A stretch of 64,000 nucleotides of DNA. Origin: Crystallibacter permensis. GTDB lineage: Bacteria > Actinomycetota > Actinomycetes > Actinomycetales > Micrococcaceae. The notes under the pieces are model-generated. The model was given only the letters and a program-made list of their open reading frames with translations, was not told the origin of the DNA and searched no databases. Below are positions 17,250 to 27,081 of this stretch, piece by piece; the stretch's first letter is position 1, and each line of letters opens with the position of its first letter. A program made the translations under genes and the position numbers. The stretch spans positions 107,509-171,508 of the forward strand of contig NZ_JAODLR010000009.1 in NCBI RefSeq assembly GCF_025960875.1. The letters run 5' to 3'.

Positions 17250-19730
17250 TCAGGACAGGCTCGGACCGACTGCGTCCACCGTCTGCGACAACGGAATGCC
17301 GGAGCCGTCCCGGCGCCCATGTTCAGTGGGCAGTGAACGAGTTACGCCGCTTGTCGCGGAGGCTTTAGCTGGACCATGCCCGGCCCAGCCCAGGCTGAGC
17401 TGGTCTTCGCCCTTAAGGAAGCGATGCGCTCTCACCCCGGCCGTGGCCCTGCCCTTAGCCGGGAACTCCTCGAGTGCGGTGACCTTCACGGATCCCGGAG
17501 ACGTGCCGGGCAATGCTTGGGCCGTTGTAGCAATAGTGACGACGACGGCGGCGGCGTCGTCAGGATCCACAGCGCCGAAGAACACCACATCGTCGTCTTC
17601 AGTCAGCTTGATGCCTGCCATGCCGCCGGCCGTCCGGCCTTGAGGTCGGACTGTGGCTGCCGGGAAGCGCAAGAATCTGGCCTGCCTGGTCATGAAGACC
17701 AGATCATCGCCCTCGGCAGCTGCCGTTACACCCACGATGTAGTCCTTGGGCTTGAGCGAAATGATGTCCCAGTCCTCACGATTGAGCGGATAGTCCGGGC
17801 TGACTCGTTTGACGATTCCCCGGGCCGTGCCAATGGCGAGAACAGCGTTCAGCGGCGCCAAGGCCACCAAGGTTTCACCCTTGGCCAGCGTGATGAATTC
17901 CCGAGCAGGGACACCGCCGGTCAAATTCGGAACTCCCGCAGACGGAGCGAGGGCCGGCATGTCCACCACCTGTAGCCGGAGCATGCGTCCCAGGGACGTG
18001 ACGGCTGCGATCTCGGCCCGCGCCGAGGTTTTGACCACTGAGGTGAACACATCGTGCTTGACGCGTTGGCCGCCGTCGAGCAATTCATCCTGATTGGCTG
18101 TCCGCGCCAATTGCCCTGAGGCCGAGAGGATCACCCAGCAGGGATCGTCGGCGATCTCCAGCTGGACGGGCGCTTTGGCTCCATTCTTGCTCGCAGGTGC
18201 CGCGGTGGCACCGGTAAGCGCTCCTGTGGCTTCCGATTCGAGCAAGATCGTCCGCCGGGGAGTGGCGTATTTAGCTGCGACTTCGCCGAGTTCATCCGAA
18301 ACCAGCTGGCGCAGTTTCGGCTCGGAGTTCAGGATTTCTTCCAGCGCCGCAATGTCCTGGCGCAGCTGCTCCTGTTCCTTCTCCAGCTCAATCCGGGAGA
18401 ACTTGGTCAGCTGCCGCAGCCTCAGCTCGAGGATGTGGTTGGCTTGGATCTCGGTGAGGTCGAAGACCGCGATGAGGCGCTGCCGGGCTTCGGCAGTTTC
18501 TTCCGAAGCGCGGATGATCTGGATGACCTCATCGATATCGACGATCGCGATGAGAAGACCTTCAACCAGATGGAGTCGGTCTTTCTTTTTGGCTAGCCGG
18601 AAGGCCGTGCGTCGTCGGACTACGTCGATGCGGTGATCTACGTAGACCTGGAGCAACTCCAGGAGTCCCAGTGTCCGGGGCTGGCCGTCTACCAGCGTGA
18701 CGTTGTTGATGCCAAAGGAATCTTCCATCGGCGAATAGCGGTACAGCTGCTGCAGTACGGCGTTGGGATTGAAACCGTTCTTAAGCTCGATGACCAGGCG
18801 CAGTCCGTGGCTGCGGTCGGTGAGGTCAACAATGTCGCTGATGCCCTGAAGCTTCTTGGACGTCACCGCGTCTTTGATCTTTTCGATGACCTTCTCGGGA
18901 CCAACCATGTAGGGCAGTTCAGTCACGACGAGCCCGGTCCGTCGGGCGGTCAGTTGTTCGACCTGGACGGTGGCGCGGGTCTTAAAGGAACCCCGGCCGG
19001 TGGCGTAGGCATCCCGGATACCACTAAGGCCGACAATCTTGCCGCCCGTGGGGAGGTCAGGCCCCGGCACGAAGCGCATGATGTCATCGAGTTGCGCGTC
19101 CGGATTCTGGATCAGGTGCTGGGCTGCGCCGATAACCTCGCCAAGGTTGTGCGGGGCCATGTTGGTGGCCATACCGACGGCGATACCTGAGGAGCCATTA
19201 ACCAATAGATTGGGAAATGCTGCCGGGAGGACTTCCGGCTGCATGATCTGGTTGTCATAGTTGGGCACGAAGTCGACGACGTCTTCGTCCAGGTGGTCCG
19301 TCAGCGAGAGCGCCGACGCGGCGAGTCTGGCCTCGGTATACCGGGGTGCTGCAGGTCCGTCATCGAGCGAACCGAAGTTGCCATGTCCGTCAATCAGGGG
19401 CATGCGCAGCGCGAACGACTGGGCCATGCGCACCATTGCATCGTAGATGGCGGTGTCACCGTGCGGGTGCAGCTTACCCATGACTTCACCGACAACACGT
19501 GCGCTCTTAACGTGACCACGGTCCGGGCGCAGGCCCATCTCGCTCATCATGTACAGAATGCGCCGCTGCACGGGTTTCAGTCCGTCACGGGCGTCAGGCA
19601 GCGCCCGTGAATAAATCACCGAATACGCGTACTCCAGGAACGAGCCTTCCATTTCGGCCGTGACGTCAATGTCAACGATGTTCTCGGTGTAGTCCGGTTC
19701 GTCCTGAACGGTCTTCTGTCGGCGGGCCAT
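17250..19730 (-). CDS. parC: DNA topoisomerase IV subunit A (ParC-type GyrA paralogue)
   Basis: 826-residue DNA cleavage subunit of the type IIA topoisomerase paired with ParE. Catalytic Tyr131 lies in APRYTEARL. The quinolone-determining region reads [13 protein letters not shown] at 88-100, with Thr93 and Asp97 at the positions of E. coli GyrA Ser83 and Asp87. A coiled-coil hinge follows ([18 protein letters not shown]), then a beta-pinwheel C-terminal domain from about 500 that lacks a clear GyrA box. Start is ATG at 19730. It is divergent from the Pat-type gene with only 47 bases between, so their promoters must overlap or one is leaderless. Confidence 0.92.
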   Translation of the reverse strand: MARRQKTVQDEPDYTENIVDIDVTAEMEGSFLEYAYSVIYSRALPDARDGLKPVQRRILYMMSEMGLRPDRGHVKSARVVGEVMGKLHPHGDTAIYDAMVRMAQSFALRMPLIDGHGNFGSLDDGPAAPRYTEARLAASALSLTDHLDEDVVDFVPNYDNQIMQPEVLPAAFPNLLVNGSSGIAVGMATNMAPHNLGEVIGAAQHLIQNPDAQLDDIMRFVPGPDLPTGGKIVGLSGIRDAYATGRGSFKTRATVQVEQLTARRTGLVVTELPYMVGPEKVIEKIKDAVTSKKLQGISDIVDLTDRSHGLRLVIELKNGFNPNAVLQQLYRYSPMEDSFGINNVTLVDGQPRTLGLLELLQVYVDHRIDVVRRRTAFRLAKKKDRLHLVEGLLIAIVDIDEVIQIIRASEETAEARQRLIAVFDLTEIQANHILELRLRQLTKFSRIELEKEQEQLRQDIAALEEILNSEPKLRQLVSDELGEVAAKYATPRRTILLESEATGALTGATAAPASKNGAKAPVQLEIADDPCWVILSASGQLARTANQDELLDGGQRVKHDVFTSVVKTSARAEIAAVTSLGRMLRLQVVDMPALAPSAGVPNLTGGVPAREFITLAKGETLVALAPLNAVLAIGTARGIVKRVSPDYPLNREDWDIISLKPKDYIVGVTAAAEGDDLVFMTRQARFLRFPAATVRPQGRTAGGMAGIKLTEDDDVVFFGAVDPDDAAAVVVTIATTAQALPGTSPGSVKVTALEEFPAKGRATAGVRAHRFLKGEDQLSLGWAGHGPAKASATSGVTRSLPTEHGRRDGSGIPLSQTVDAVGPSLS

Positions 19731-19777
19731 GTGAAAAGCTCGGGTCCTTACTGCTTATTAACGGTTACAGTGAGTCT

Positions 19778-22486
19778 ATGGCGGAAGAGGCGCAAACCCC
19801 TGATTATCCAGAATACTGGGAAGCTGATGTCGTCCTACGAGACGGCGGTACAGCGCATTTACGCCCTATCGTCCCGGAGGATGCAGAAGCGCTCCAGGCC
19901 TTCCACGTAGGTCAGTCGGAGAGCTCAATCTATCTGCGTTTCTTCACTTACAAGTCCAAGCTCAGTTCACGTGAGCTGGCGCGTTTCACCAACGTGGACT
20001 ATAGCAACCGTGTCGCCTTTGTCGTCACCATTGCGAGCGAAATAATCGGAATCGGCCGCTATGACCGGCTGGATGACCCGGCGGAAGCCGAGGTCGCGTT
20101 CAACATAGCCGATACGCACCAGAGCCGTGGTCTCGGCTCTATCCTGCTGGAGCATCTGGCCGCCGCCGCCCGGGAGAACGGCATCCGCAAGTTCTCGGCC
20201 GAAGTACTGCCCGAGAACCGCAAGATGATTACCGTTTTCAACGACGCCGGCTATGAAGTCCAGCGTCGTTTTGACGACGGCGTGGTGATGCTTGAATTCG
20301 ACATCGACCCCACGGAGCGCTCCAGGGCGGTGATGGAATCGCGCGAGCACCGTGCAGAGGCGCGCAGCGTCGCCGCGCTGTTGGCGCCGTCGTCAATAGC
20401 AGTGATCGGCGCCAGCCGCGAGTGGGGCAGTGTGGGTTATTCGCTGCTGGAGCACATCGTGGAGGGTGGTTTCCAAGGGACCGTTTATGCCATCAATCCC
20501 CAGGCTTTTGAGCTCGGAGGTCTGGTTTCATACGCCACGATCGCCGAGGTGCCGCACGAGGTGCAGTTGGCCATCATCGCCGTTCCCTATGAGCAAGTTC
20601 TCAAAGTTGTGCAGGAATGCGCTGATGCCGGGGTGAAGGGACTCATCGTTGCCACCGGCGGATTTGCTGATGACCGGGTTGAAGGACTGTCGCGCCAGCG
20701 GGAGGTGGTCCGCAACGCCCGTGCCAACGGCATGCGGGTGATCGGGCCGGCATCGCTGGGCATCATCAACACCGATCCCAAAGTGTCGCTCAACGCCTCG
20801 ATGGCGCCGAAATTGCCGAAGCTCGGGCCGTTGGGACTTTTCAGCCAGTCTGCAGCCATCGGCGTGATGCTCTATGCCGCCGCTGCAAGGCGCGGGCTCG
20901 GACTTTCTTCCACGCTGTCGGCCGGAAACCGGGCAGACGTCTCCGGGAACGACGTAATGCAGTACTGGGAAGATGATCCGGCTACCTGCGCCGTTGGTCT
21001 ATATCTCGAGTCCTTCGGCAACCCCAGAAAGTTCTCGCGCATCGCCCGCAGGCTCTCCCGCAGCAAACCGGTCATTGTGGCGAAATCGGACCTCATGGGA
21101 CTGCAACTGCCGCCCGGACACCATGTGCGGACCACGCAGGCGCCACAGGGCGCTTTGGATGCGATGCTGCGCCAGTCCGGAGTCATCCGGGTTGGAACTA
21201 ATGAAGAACTGATGGACATTGCCCAGATCCTCGTGAGCCAGGCGCAACCGCAGGGGCCCGGACTGGCAGTTTTCAGCAATTCGTTGGCGTTGGGCAAGGT
21301 AGTAGCGGATGCGGCCGCCACCCACGAACTGAAGGTCGCCCACCTGGAAACGGGCTTGGACCTGAACAGCGGCCAGTCCGTTGCCTTGGATCTGCTGCGC
21401 CGGAGGCTGATGGAGGCCCTGGGCTCACCCGACGTGCATTCCGCCGTCGTCACCCTCTTGCCCGCCGTCGGACTGGGTACGGATGAGGTAGCAAGGGTTC
21501 TGCAGGAGTGCTCGGCGGAAGCGGGCAAACCTGTAGTAGCTGCCTTTGCCGGGATTCTTGATCCGGCGGTGCGGGTTGAAGGACTGCTCGCCGCCGATAC
21601 CGCGGGGCAAGTGGGTGCGCGTCAGCCTGCCGTCCCCAGCTACTCAAGTCCCGGTGCCGCGATCGCTGCGCTGTCGGCGGTAGTCCGCTACACCGAGTGG
21701 CTGGCCAGGGACCAAGGCGAGGTTGTCGAGCCGACCGGACTGGGCCGTGAGGAGGCTGCTGCACTGATCGACGGCCTCATCGAAGGTGTCTCCGGGGCGC
21801 GGCTTGTCACCACGACGACGGAGCAAGCCGGCGCGCTGCTCGCGTGCTACGGGATATCGGTGCTGCCATCTGCGGGTTTCACTACGGCGGACGAAGCGGT
21901 AGCTGCTGCCGATTCTCTGGGCTGGCCGGTGGCGCTGAAAGCTACTGACGAGCGACTGCGCCAGCGACTGGATCTGGGTGGAGTGCGGCTCAATATCGTG
22001 AATGCCGAGTCGCTCCGCCACAACATCGAACACATGCGCCAGACCCTTAAGCCGTTTGGCGACATCGGCTTGGAGATCCAGGCAATGGCGCCTTCGGGCC
22101 AGTCCTGCACGGTGCGGGCGATCGAGGATCCGTTGCTGGGACCGGTCGTGTCCTTCGGGCTGGCAGGCGACGCAGTGAACCTGCTGGGGGACTGGTCCCA
22201 TCGGATCCCGCCGCTGACCTCGGTGGACGTGGCCGACCTGGTGCGCAGTCCGCGGGCGGCAACAAAGCTGTTCGGATACCAGGGCCTGCCGGCGGTGGAC
22301 GTCGCCTCGCTCGAAGATCTCGTTAACCGCGTGGCCCTGATGAAGGACGATCATCCCGAAATCGCCTTGCTCGAATTCAACCCCGTGCTGGTGTCGCCGC
22401 AGGGCCTGACGGTGCTTAGCGCGGACCTGCGGTTGGCCAACCACGCCCAGCGCACGGACAGTGCGCGCCGCGCGATGCGGGACTGA
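19778..22486 (+). CDS. GNAT / ADP-forming acyl-CoA synthetase-like fusion (Pat-type protein lysine acetyltransferase)
   Basis: 902-residue fusion. Residues 20-175 are a GNAT domain with acetyl-CoA loop HQSRGLGSILLEHL. Then comes a CoA-binding Rossmann domain starting near 205 (SIAVIGASREWGSVGYSLL), two succinyl-CoA-ligase-like domains, and a C-terminal ATP-grasp-type region (about 680-890) ending in ALLEFNPVLVSPQGL. In E. coli PatZ and Salmonella Pat the GNAT domain is at the C-terminus; the N-terminal order seen here is common in actinobacteria. Likely role: acetyl-CoA-dependent lysine acetylation, for example of acetyl-CoA synthetase, with the ligase-like part as ligand sensor. Whether the ligase part is catalytic is not decidable by eye. 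Confidence 0.85.
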   Translation: MAEEAQTPDYPEYWEADVVLRDGGTAHLRPIVPEDAEALQAFHVGQSESSIYLRFFTYKSKLSSRELARFTNVDYSNRVAFVVTIASEIIGIGRYDRLDDPAEAEVAFNIADTHQSRGLGSILLEHLAAAARENGIRKFSAEVLPENRKMITVFNDAGYEVQRRFDDGVVMLEFDIDPTERSRAVMESREHRAEARSVAALLAPSSIAVIGASREWGSVGYSLLEHIVEGGFQGTVYAINPQAFELGGLVSYATIAEVPHEVQLAIIAVPYEQVLKVVQECADAGVKGLIVATGGFADDRVEGLSRQREVVRNARANGMRVIGPASLGIINTDPKVSLNASMAPKLPKLGPLGLFSQSAAIGVMLYAAAARRGLGLSSTLSAGNRADVSGNDVMQYWEDDPATCAVGLYLESFGNPRKFSRIARRLSRSKPVIVAKSDLMGLQLPPGHHVRTTQAPQGALDAMLRQSGVIRVGTNEELMDIAQILVSQAQPQGPGLAVFSNSLALGKVVADAAATHELKVAHLETGLDLNSGQSVALDLLRRRLMEALGSPDVHSAVVTLLPAVGLGTDEVARVLQECSAEAGKPVVAAFAGILDPAVRVEGLLAADTAGQVGARQPAVPSYSSPGAAIAALSAVVRYTEWLARDQGEVVEPTGLGREEAAALIDGLIEGVSGARLVTTTTEQAGALLACYGISVLPSAGFTTADEAVAAADSLGWPVALKATDERLRQRLDLGGVRLNIVNAESLRHNIEHMRQTLKPFGDIGLEIQAMAPSGQSCTVRAIEDPLLGPVVSFGLAGDAVNLLGDWSHRIPPLTSVDVADLVRSPRAATKLFGYQGLPAVDVASLEDLVNRVALMKDDHPEIALLEFNPVLVSPQGLTVLSADLRLANHAQRTDSARRAMRD

Positions 22487-22534
22487 GACGGTGCACAGTT
22501 CGCTTTAGCTGACCGGCTGCGCAAAAATGGACTC

Positions 22535-23200
22535 ATGAGCCATTCTTCAACCACCGAACAGCGCAGCCTCGACGAGGACCTGAACAGGGCAGGTTTCTAC
22601 CCCGTTATGGTGGCCGATGTGGTTCATGACGCCCTCGACGAGCGCGAACCGCTGTCCCACGTGGTGCACTTGGAAACCCATTTTGACCGGAACGAAGTGC
22701 ACCGCCACATCACCGTCTTGGTCCTGACCGAGGACATGCTGGTGATCACGCATGTCGACGACCAGCAGCTGGACGAGGCCGGACATCAGATGGTTGCGCA
22801 GATTTCCACGGAATCGGTCCCGGTCAGCCAGATCCGTTCCGTCGTGCTCAGCTACATCTACGCCCAGCCCCAGGACTACAAGCCAACGGATCAGGCCCGG
22901 GAGCTCACGCTAGCTATCGCCTGGTCAGGCGGGCAGCGCCTGGATATGGGCCCGGCAGGGTGCGCGGATCCGGAGTGCGATGCGGACCACGGCTACACCG
23001 GCAACATTGTGCAGGAGGACATCGTCCTGCGGGTCAGCGCCGAAGCGGACGGGGCGCAGGCCGTCCGGAACGCCAAGAGTTTCGCCCGCGCACTGCGGAA
23101 GATCAATACTTCTACCCCGGTCCCGGTCCGGGCCGCGGAAACGGTGCAGCCGCGACAACGGTTGGGGTCCAGGCTGGCCCGCGGACATCACCAGCGCTAG
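22535..23200 (+). CDS. DUF5998 family protein
   Basis: 221-residue cytosolic protein matching the actinobacterial DUF5998 family (start LDEDLNRAGFYPVMVADVV, central HVDDQQLDEAG). It has a PH-like mixed alpha/beta pattern and a Cys/Asp/His cluster (CADPECDADHGYTG) that could bind metal. Function is unknown. It is followed after one base by a phosphodiesterase gene, so the two are translationally coupled and probably functionally linked. Confidence 0.8.
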   Translation: MSHSSTTEQRSLDEDLNRAGFYPVMVADVVHDALDEREPLSHVVHLETHFDRNEVHRHITVLVLTEDMLVITHVDDQQLDEAGHQMVAQISTESVPVSQIRSVVLSYIYAQPQDYKPTDQARELTLAIAWSGGQRLDMGPAGCADPECDADHGYTGNIVQEDIVLRVSAEADGAQAVRNAKSFARALRKINTSTPVPVRAAETVQPRQRLGSRLARGHHQR

Positions 23201-23201
23201 C

Positions 23202-24395
23202 ATGCCGCAGCACCACGAACCGCTGCCCCCGGCACCCGGCTTCGGCCGCGACACCATCGCCGACGTCTTCAGCAGTGCGGCAGCAGCCCTTGACGTGCCG
23301 GGTTTCGAGAATGTCCTGGGTCTGCCCGGCGCCAGACGTATCTGCGTAGTTATGGTGGACGGGCTGGGCAAGGTCCTGCTCAAACAGCGCGGCGGGCATG
23401 CACCGTTCCTGCGCAAATGCCTCGAAAACTCGCGCACGCTGCGCAGCGCCTTCCCATCGACGACGGCGTCGTCGCTCGCCAGTTTAGGGACGGGACTCGA
23501 GCCCGGTCTGCACGGCATGGTTGGCTACGACGTGCTGGACCCCGCGCAGGACAAGGTAGTCAACCAGCTGGGCGGCTGGGACGCGGAAGTGGATCCGCGC
23601 AAGTGGCAGCCGCATGCCACCGTCTTCGAACGCGCTGCTGAGCATGTGTCCGTGGTGACTGTCAGCCTGCCCAAGTTTGCCAACTCCGGAATGACGCAGG
23701 CCGCCCTGCGCGGCGGATCCTTCATCCCGGCGACGACGGGTCATGCCCGGACCCAAGCCACAGTCGAGGCCCTGGCCGGGCAGGACCGGGCGCTGGTGTA
23801 TCTGTATTTCAACGAGCTGGACAAGGCCGGACACCGCTATGGCAGCGCGTCGGTGGAGTGGGGCAATGCCCTGGAGGAGCTGGATTCGGACATGCGCCGC
23901 CTGGCCGGCCAGCTGCCCGCCGACACGCTGCTCCTGCTGACTGCAGACCACGGCATGCTGGATGTCTCCCGTGAACACCGGTACGACTATTCCCTCCAGC
24001 CGGAACTCGTCGAGGGGGTCCGCCACACGGGCGGAGAACCGCGCCTGGTGCATTTGTATCTAGAGCCCGACGTCGGTGAGCGGCAACGTGACAAGCTCAC
24101 CACAGCATGGCGTGAGTCTTACGGCAAGCATGCCTGGATTCTCGATCGGGACGAAGCCGTCGCTCACGGACTTTTCGGCCGCGTGGATGCCTCTGTTCTA
24201 CCCAGGATCGGGGATTTGATGATCGCGGCGCGGGAGCCGATCGCCCTGTACGACACGCGCAGAGTATCGGAGCGTGCCATGGACGTAGTGGGCCAGCACG
24301 GTTCATTGACCCGGGCCGAACGCGAAGTGCCGTTACTGACGCTGGGCTCAACGGTCCGTTCATCCGGCAAAAAGACCACAGCTAAAGGAAAGTAA
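23202..24395 (+). CDS. Alkaline phosphatase-fold phosphodiesterase (nucleotide pyrophosphatase family)
   Basis: 397-residue enzyme of the type I phosphodiesterase / nucleotide pyrophosphatase family. Metal ligands are visible as VVMVDGLGK (Asp), the nucleophile Thr in SAFPSTTASSLASLGTG, LYFNELDKAGH (Asp, His), LLTADHGMLDV (Asp-His) and the distal His in RHTGGEPRLVH. No signal peptide or membrane segment is seen, so it appears cytosolic. Start ATG at 23202 lies one base after the DUF5998 stop. Substrate is unknown; nucleotide sugars or phosphodiester cofactors are possible. Confidence 0.82.
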   Translation: MPQHHEPLPPAPGFGRDTIADVFSSAAAALDVPGFENVLGLPGARRICVVMVDGLGKVLLKQRGGHAPFLRKCLENSRTLRSAFPSTTASSLASLGTGLEPGLHGMVGYDVLDPAQDKVVNQLGGWDAEVDPRKWQPHATVFERAAEHVSVVTVSLPKFANSGMTQAALRGGSFIPATTGHARTQATVEALAGQDRALVYLYFNELDKAGHRYGSASVEWGNALEELDSDMRRLAGQLPADTLLLLTADHGMLDVSREHRYDYSLQPELVEGVRHTGGEPRLVHLYLEPDVGERQRDKLTTAWRESYGKHAWILDRDEAVAHGLFGRVDASVLPRIGDLMIAAREPIALYDTRRVSERAMDVVGQHGSLTRAEREVPLLTLGSTVRSSGKKTTAKGK

Positions 24396-24400
24396 GAGCC

Positions 24401-24426
24401 GGCGGACCTGAACGGTTCGGGCCGCC
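24401..24426. terminator. Possible hairpin between convergent genes
   Basis: GGCGG-ACC-TGAA pairs imperfectly with TTC-GGG-CCGCC, giving a GC-rich stem with a CGG loop five bases past the phosphodiesterase stop and before the convergent sepH stop. There is no U tract, so it could be only a weak or Rho-assisted stop. Confidence 0.35.
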
Positions 24427-24463
24427 CTGCTGCTCCGAGGGCTGCGGGACGCAGCCGTTCGGC

Positions 24464-25717
24464 TTACTCGTGCTTGGTGCCGAAAACGATCTCGTCCCAG
24501 CTCGGAACGCTGGAGCGCTTCGGTTTCATCGACCGCTTGCGCTGCTGTTCTTCCGCCGCCGCCGCGTCTGCCGTCGCTACCGCTTCCGCAGGTTCTGTCC
24601 GATCCGCGCTTTGGTCTTGGTCTGCCGAGACCGGTTCGGAGGCAGCGTCCGCTGCCGCATCCGTACGGTCCTCCGGCAAGGGGGCACCGGAGACCGTTAT
24701 TTCCCTGGTCTCCATGCTGACACCCGGATGAAGATCGAGCGAACGATCGGCCCCGTGGTCAGTTGAGGCGAGACTGAGTGTGAACGGACTGCTCGGCCGC
24801 CCACCGTTGCCGTCTGCATCCGTATCATCCCCGGCGAGGATCCCCTCACGCGGATGGGCAGCGGGGATGCCGCCTTGGGTCAGCAGGAGTGCAAGGGCGT
24901 CGTCGGCTTCTTCGTCAACGCCGAGCCGCTGGCCGCGGCGGGAACGAAGCACTTCCAACAGATTGTCCGAGTCCGTGGTGTCTTGGTCCTCCACGGCGGG
25001 GTCAGTTTCAGGATCAGCGTTGCTGTCTGCCTCGAAGTCGAAGACCCGGTCAGCCACGGCCGTGAGGCGGCGCGCCGGGACGGGGCCGTCCAAGGGCTCA
25101 AGTTCGCTGAGTTGCTGTGCCCAGCGGTTGCTGTTCTGTACGGCTTTGCTGGTGGGGCTGTAAAGCCACTTGGCGGGAGGTTCCTCGCCGATTGAACCAC
25201 TGGCAACAGCGGGCGGATCGAAACGTGCAATGATCTCCCACGCGCCATCCTGGCGCCGCCAGGAGTCCCACTCCAGTGAGGCCGCGTCGATGCCGAACGC
25301 GTTCACGCGGTGGGCGACCATCTCGCCAAGGGTGGCGGGAGCGTCTCCGAAGGCAGAGCGGTAGCTGTCGTGTGACGGCAGTGCCGAAGCGACCTCAACC
25401 CGCTGCGCCTGCTGGACCATGTATTCCCGCTCGGCCCGGACCGGTCCCTCGTACCGCAGGATGCGTGCCATGTCGAGGCCCGATTCGGCGGCGACCTGTT
25501 CCGCGGACGCTCCGGCACGGATCCGTGCCTGAATCTCACGGGGGGACATCGCGGCGCCTCCGTTCTCCGAATCAGCAGCGGGAACCCGCACTGACGGGCG
25601 CGCTGCTGCGGAACGGAGCGCTTCATCAATCGCCAGGCGGTAACTTTCCCCGCCGCCCCCGCTCAACAGCAGATGTTCGCCATCCTCATGGACACCCACC
25701 AGCCGTAGATCCTGCAT
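24464..25717 (-). CDS. sepH: Septation protein SepH (DUF3071)
   Basis: 417-residue actinobacterial cell division protein. The conserved N-terminal DUF3071 domain (about 1-170) starts MQDLRLVGVHEDGEHLLLS and contains a helix-turn-helix-like part (MSPREIQARIRAGASAEQVA, then LDMARILRYEGPV). In Streptomyces and mycobacteria SepH binds FtsZ and stimulates its assembly through this part. The rest is acidic, low in complexity, and ends with a conserved-looking RSSVPSWDEIVFGTKHE tail. ATG at 25717 has GGAGGG five bases upstream. A 6-bp inverted repeat lies about 53 bases upstream. Confidence 0.88.
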   Translation of the reverse strand: MQDLRLVGVHEDGEHLLLSGGGGESYRLAIDEALRSAAARPSVRVPAADSENGGAAMSPREIQARIRAGASAEQVAAESGLDMARILRYEGPVRAEREYMVQQAQRVEVASALPSHDSYRSAFGDAPATLGEMVAHRVNAFGIDAASLEWDSWRRQDGAWEIIARFDPPAVASGSIGEEPPAKWLYSPTSKAVQNSNRWAQQLSELEPLDGPVPARRLTAVADRVFDFEADSNADPETDPAVEDQDTTDSDNLLEVLRSRRGQRLGVDEEADDALALLLTQGGIPAAHPREGILAGDDTDADGNGGRPSSPFTLSLASTDHGADRSLDLHPGVSMETREITVSGAPLPEDRTDAAADAASEPVSADQDQSADRTEPAEAVATADAAAAEEQQRKRSMKPKRSSVPSWDEIVFGTKHE

Positions 25718-26018
25718 GAAAACCCTCCACCAGACGACAATTCCTCACTGAAACTCTGCCACCGATACTGCCTAATACCTACTGTTTAGGCGGGTGTGGC
25801 GTGTAGTTCATGCCCGAAGTTCCGCCGTTTGGGCGTCTATCCGGCTGCCGGCGGAGAAACGGTTTGGTATTCGGGCTTCGAATAGGCCACAATCTTCGCG
25901 TTATGGGCACAAAATCCCCGCCGCGGGCGTTGTGACCAGACACATCATCGGGCGTGATGGGCTTGCCGGCCCGGAAGACCGGCTTACAACTGCAACACCG
26001 GAGCGTGAATACACAATT
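25718..26018. other. 301-bp divergent intergenic region between sepH and the DUF4193 gene
   Basis: No additional gene is supported here. An open frame continuous with DUF4193 starts at 25794, but it lacks a ribosome binding site and family character before 26019. The region must hold the promoters of both genes; the only structured element seen is the inverted repeat at 25770-25791. Confidence 0.5.
25770..25791. promoter_or_regulatory. Inverted repeat GCCTAA-N10-TTAGGC upstream of sepH
   Basis: Perfect 6-bp arms separated by 10 bases, one helical turn centre to centre for a dimeric regulator, located about 53 bases upstream of sepH. The spacing suits an operator better than a terminator, as both flanking genes diverge from it. 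Short arms make chance occurrence possible. Confidence 0.3.
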
Positions 26019-26318
26019 ATGGCGACTGATTATGATGCGCCTCGCAAGACCGATGAGGAGACCAGCGAGGAATCCATCGCGGAACTGAAGACCCACCGCA
26101 CGAGCAAGCAGTCCGCCGTCGTTGACGAGGACGAAGCAGAAGCGGCCGAAGGATTTGAACTGCCGGGGGCGGACCTGTCCAGCGAAGAGCTGACGGTGCG
26201 CATCATGCCTGCACAGGCAGACGAATTCACCTGTGCGTCATGTTTCCTGGTCCGTCACCGGTCCCAGGTGGCCCGGGAAAAGGACGGGCTCCTGTACTGC
26301 AAGGATTGTGAAGGCTAA
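26019..26318 (+). CDS. DUF4193 family protein
   Basis: 99-residue acidic protein starting MATDYDAPRKTDEE, with two C-terminal zinc-ribbon CxxC pairs, FTCASCFLV and YCKDCEG. This exactly fits DUF4193 (M. tuberculosis Rv2699c type), an actinobacteria-only small zinc-ribbon protein of unknown role. The ATG at 26019 lacks a good Shine-Dalgarno sequence and may be read from a leaderless or weakly initiated mRNA. Confidence 0.85.
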   Translation: MATDYDAPRKTDEETSEESIAELKTHRTSKQSAVVDEDEAEAAEGFELPGADLSSEELTVRIMPAQADEFTCASCFLVRHRSQVAREKDGLLYCKDCEG

Positions 26319-26336
26319 GCGGCCCTACTTGCCGGC

Positions 26337-26366
26337 GGCAGCGGTTGCCGGAGAGCAGCCGCTGCC
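26337..26366. terminator. GC-rich hairpin after the DUF4193 gene
   Basis: GGCAGCGG at 26337-26344 pairs perfectly with CCGCTGCC at 26359-26366, with a 14-base loop, about 20 bases past the stop of DUF4193. It lacks a U tract, as is common for high-GC actinobacterial terminators. Confidence 0.5.
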
Positions 26367-26384
26367 GAACGCGGTGAACCCGCG

Positions 26385-26405
26385 GGCGGCCAGGTGATGG
26401 CCGCC
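26385..26405. terminator. Perfect hairpin before the DUF3093 stop (convergent pair)
   Basis: GGCGGCCA-GGTGA-TGGCCGCC is an 8-bp perfect stem with a 5-base loop. It lies 13 bases past the DUF3093 stop on the minus strand and also downstream of DUF4193, so it could end transcription from both sides together with the neighbouring hairpin. Confidence 0.55.
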
Positions 26406-26418
26406 GGCGGTCCGCTCG

Positions 26419-26919
26419 TTACTGGCTGTCCTGCTTGGACAGTGCGGCCACGAGCTGGTTCGGCCGTCGCGTGGAGGTGATCCAGTAGGGTGTCCGGTCC
26501 GCCTCGTCGGTGATCTCGATCTTGACCACCGGCTGGATCCAGCCGCGGAAACACATGTAGGCGGTGCCGTTCAGCTCCGTTCCGCGCTGGGCGGTGGCGT
26601 CGTCGCCCGTGAAGGCGTCGACCCGGCCAACGAATTTCCGCTCGATCTGTGCGCGGCCCACCTGCAGTGTTTTCTCCGTTACGGTAATGCGCGGCGCCGA
26701 AACGATCAGCAGGACCACCAGAATAATCGCAGCGATCGCCGCGGCAATGTAGCCGGTCGTCAGGCTGATCGGTGCCAACACGAAAATCACCGCTCCGGCC
26801 GTGCCGGCCGCGATCAGCCAGATCCAGAAGTTCGGCCACAGACGTTCCTGGTAAATGACGGATCCGGGTGTCCCGGAAGCGGGGCCGGTGTTACCGGCGG
26901 GAGTGGCGTTTGTGCTCAT
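26419..26919 (-). CDS. DUF3093 domain-containing membrane protein
   Basis: 166-residue protein with two adjacent hydrophobic helices (FWIWLIAAGTAGAVIFVL and IAAAIAAIILVVLLIVS, about 30-72) and a C-terminal soluble domain (RITVTEKTLQVGRAQIE, then an RPNQLVAAL ending) that matches DUF3093, a PH-like fold with unknown function. It is the homologue of M. tuberculosis Rv2698 by gene order, lying between a DUF4193 gene and dut. Divergent from dut with a 162-base spacer. Confidence 0.82.
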   Translation of the reverse strand: MSTNATPAGNTGPASGTPGSVIYQERLWPNFWIWLIAAGTAGAVIFVLAPISLTTGYIAAAIAAIILVVLLIVSAPRITVTEKTLQVGRAQIERKFVGRVDAFTGDDATAQRGTELNGTAYMCFRGWIQPVVKIEITDEADRTPYWITSTRRPNQLVAALSKQDSQ

Positions 26920-27081
26920 AAATCCAGCTTTTCACCTTTCCTGTGGCTTTTCACCTCGGCGGCCGGCGGAGCCACGGGGCCGGCAGTGCATGACGTAGCT
27001 GTTCCGCGCCAAAAAGCGTTAGAGTGATGTGCGGAAACTCTCGCGGCGGCAGTGCCGCCATCGGCAAGGAAATGGTAGCGA

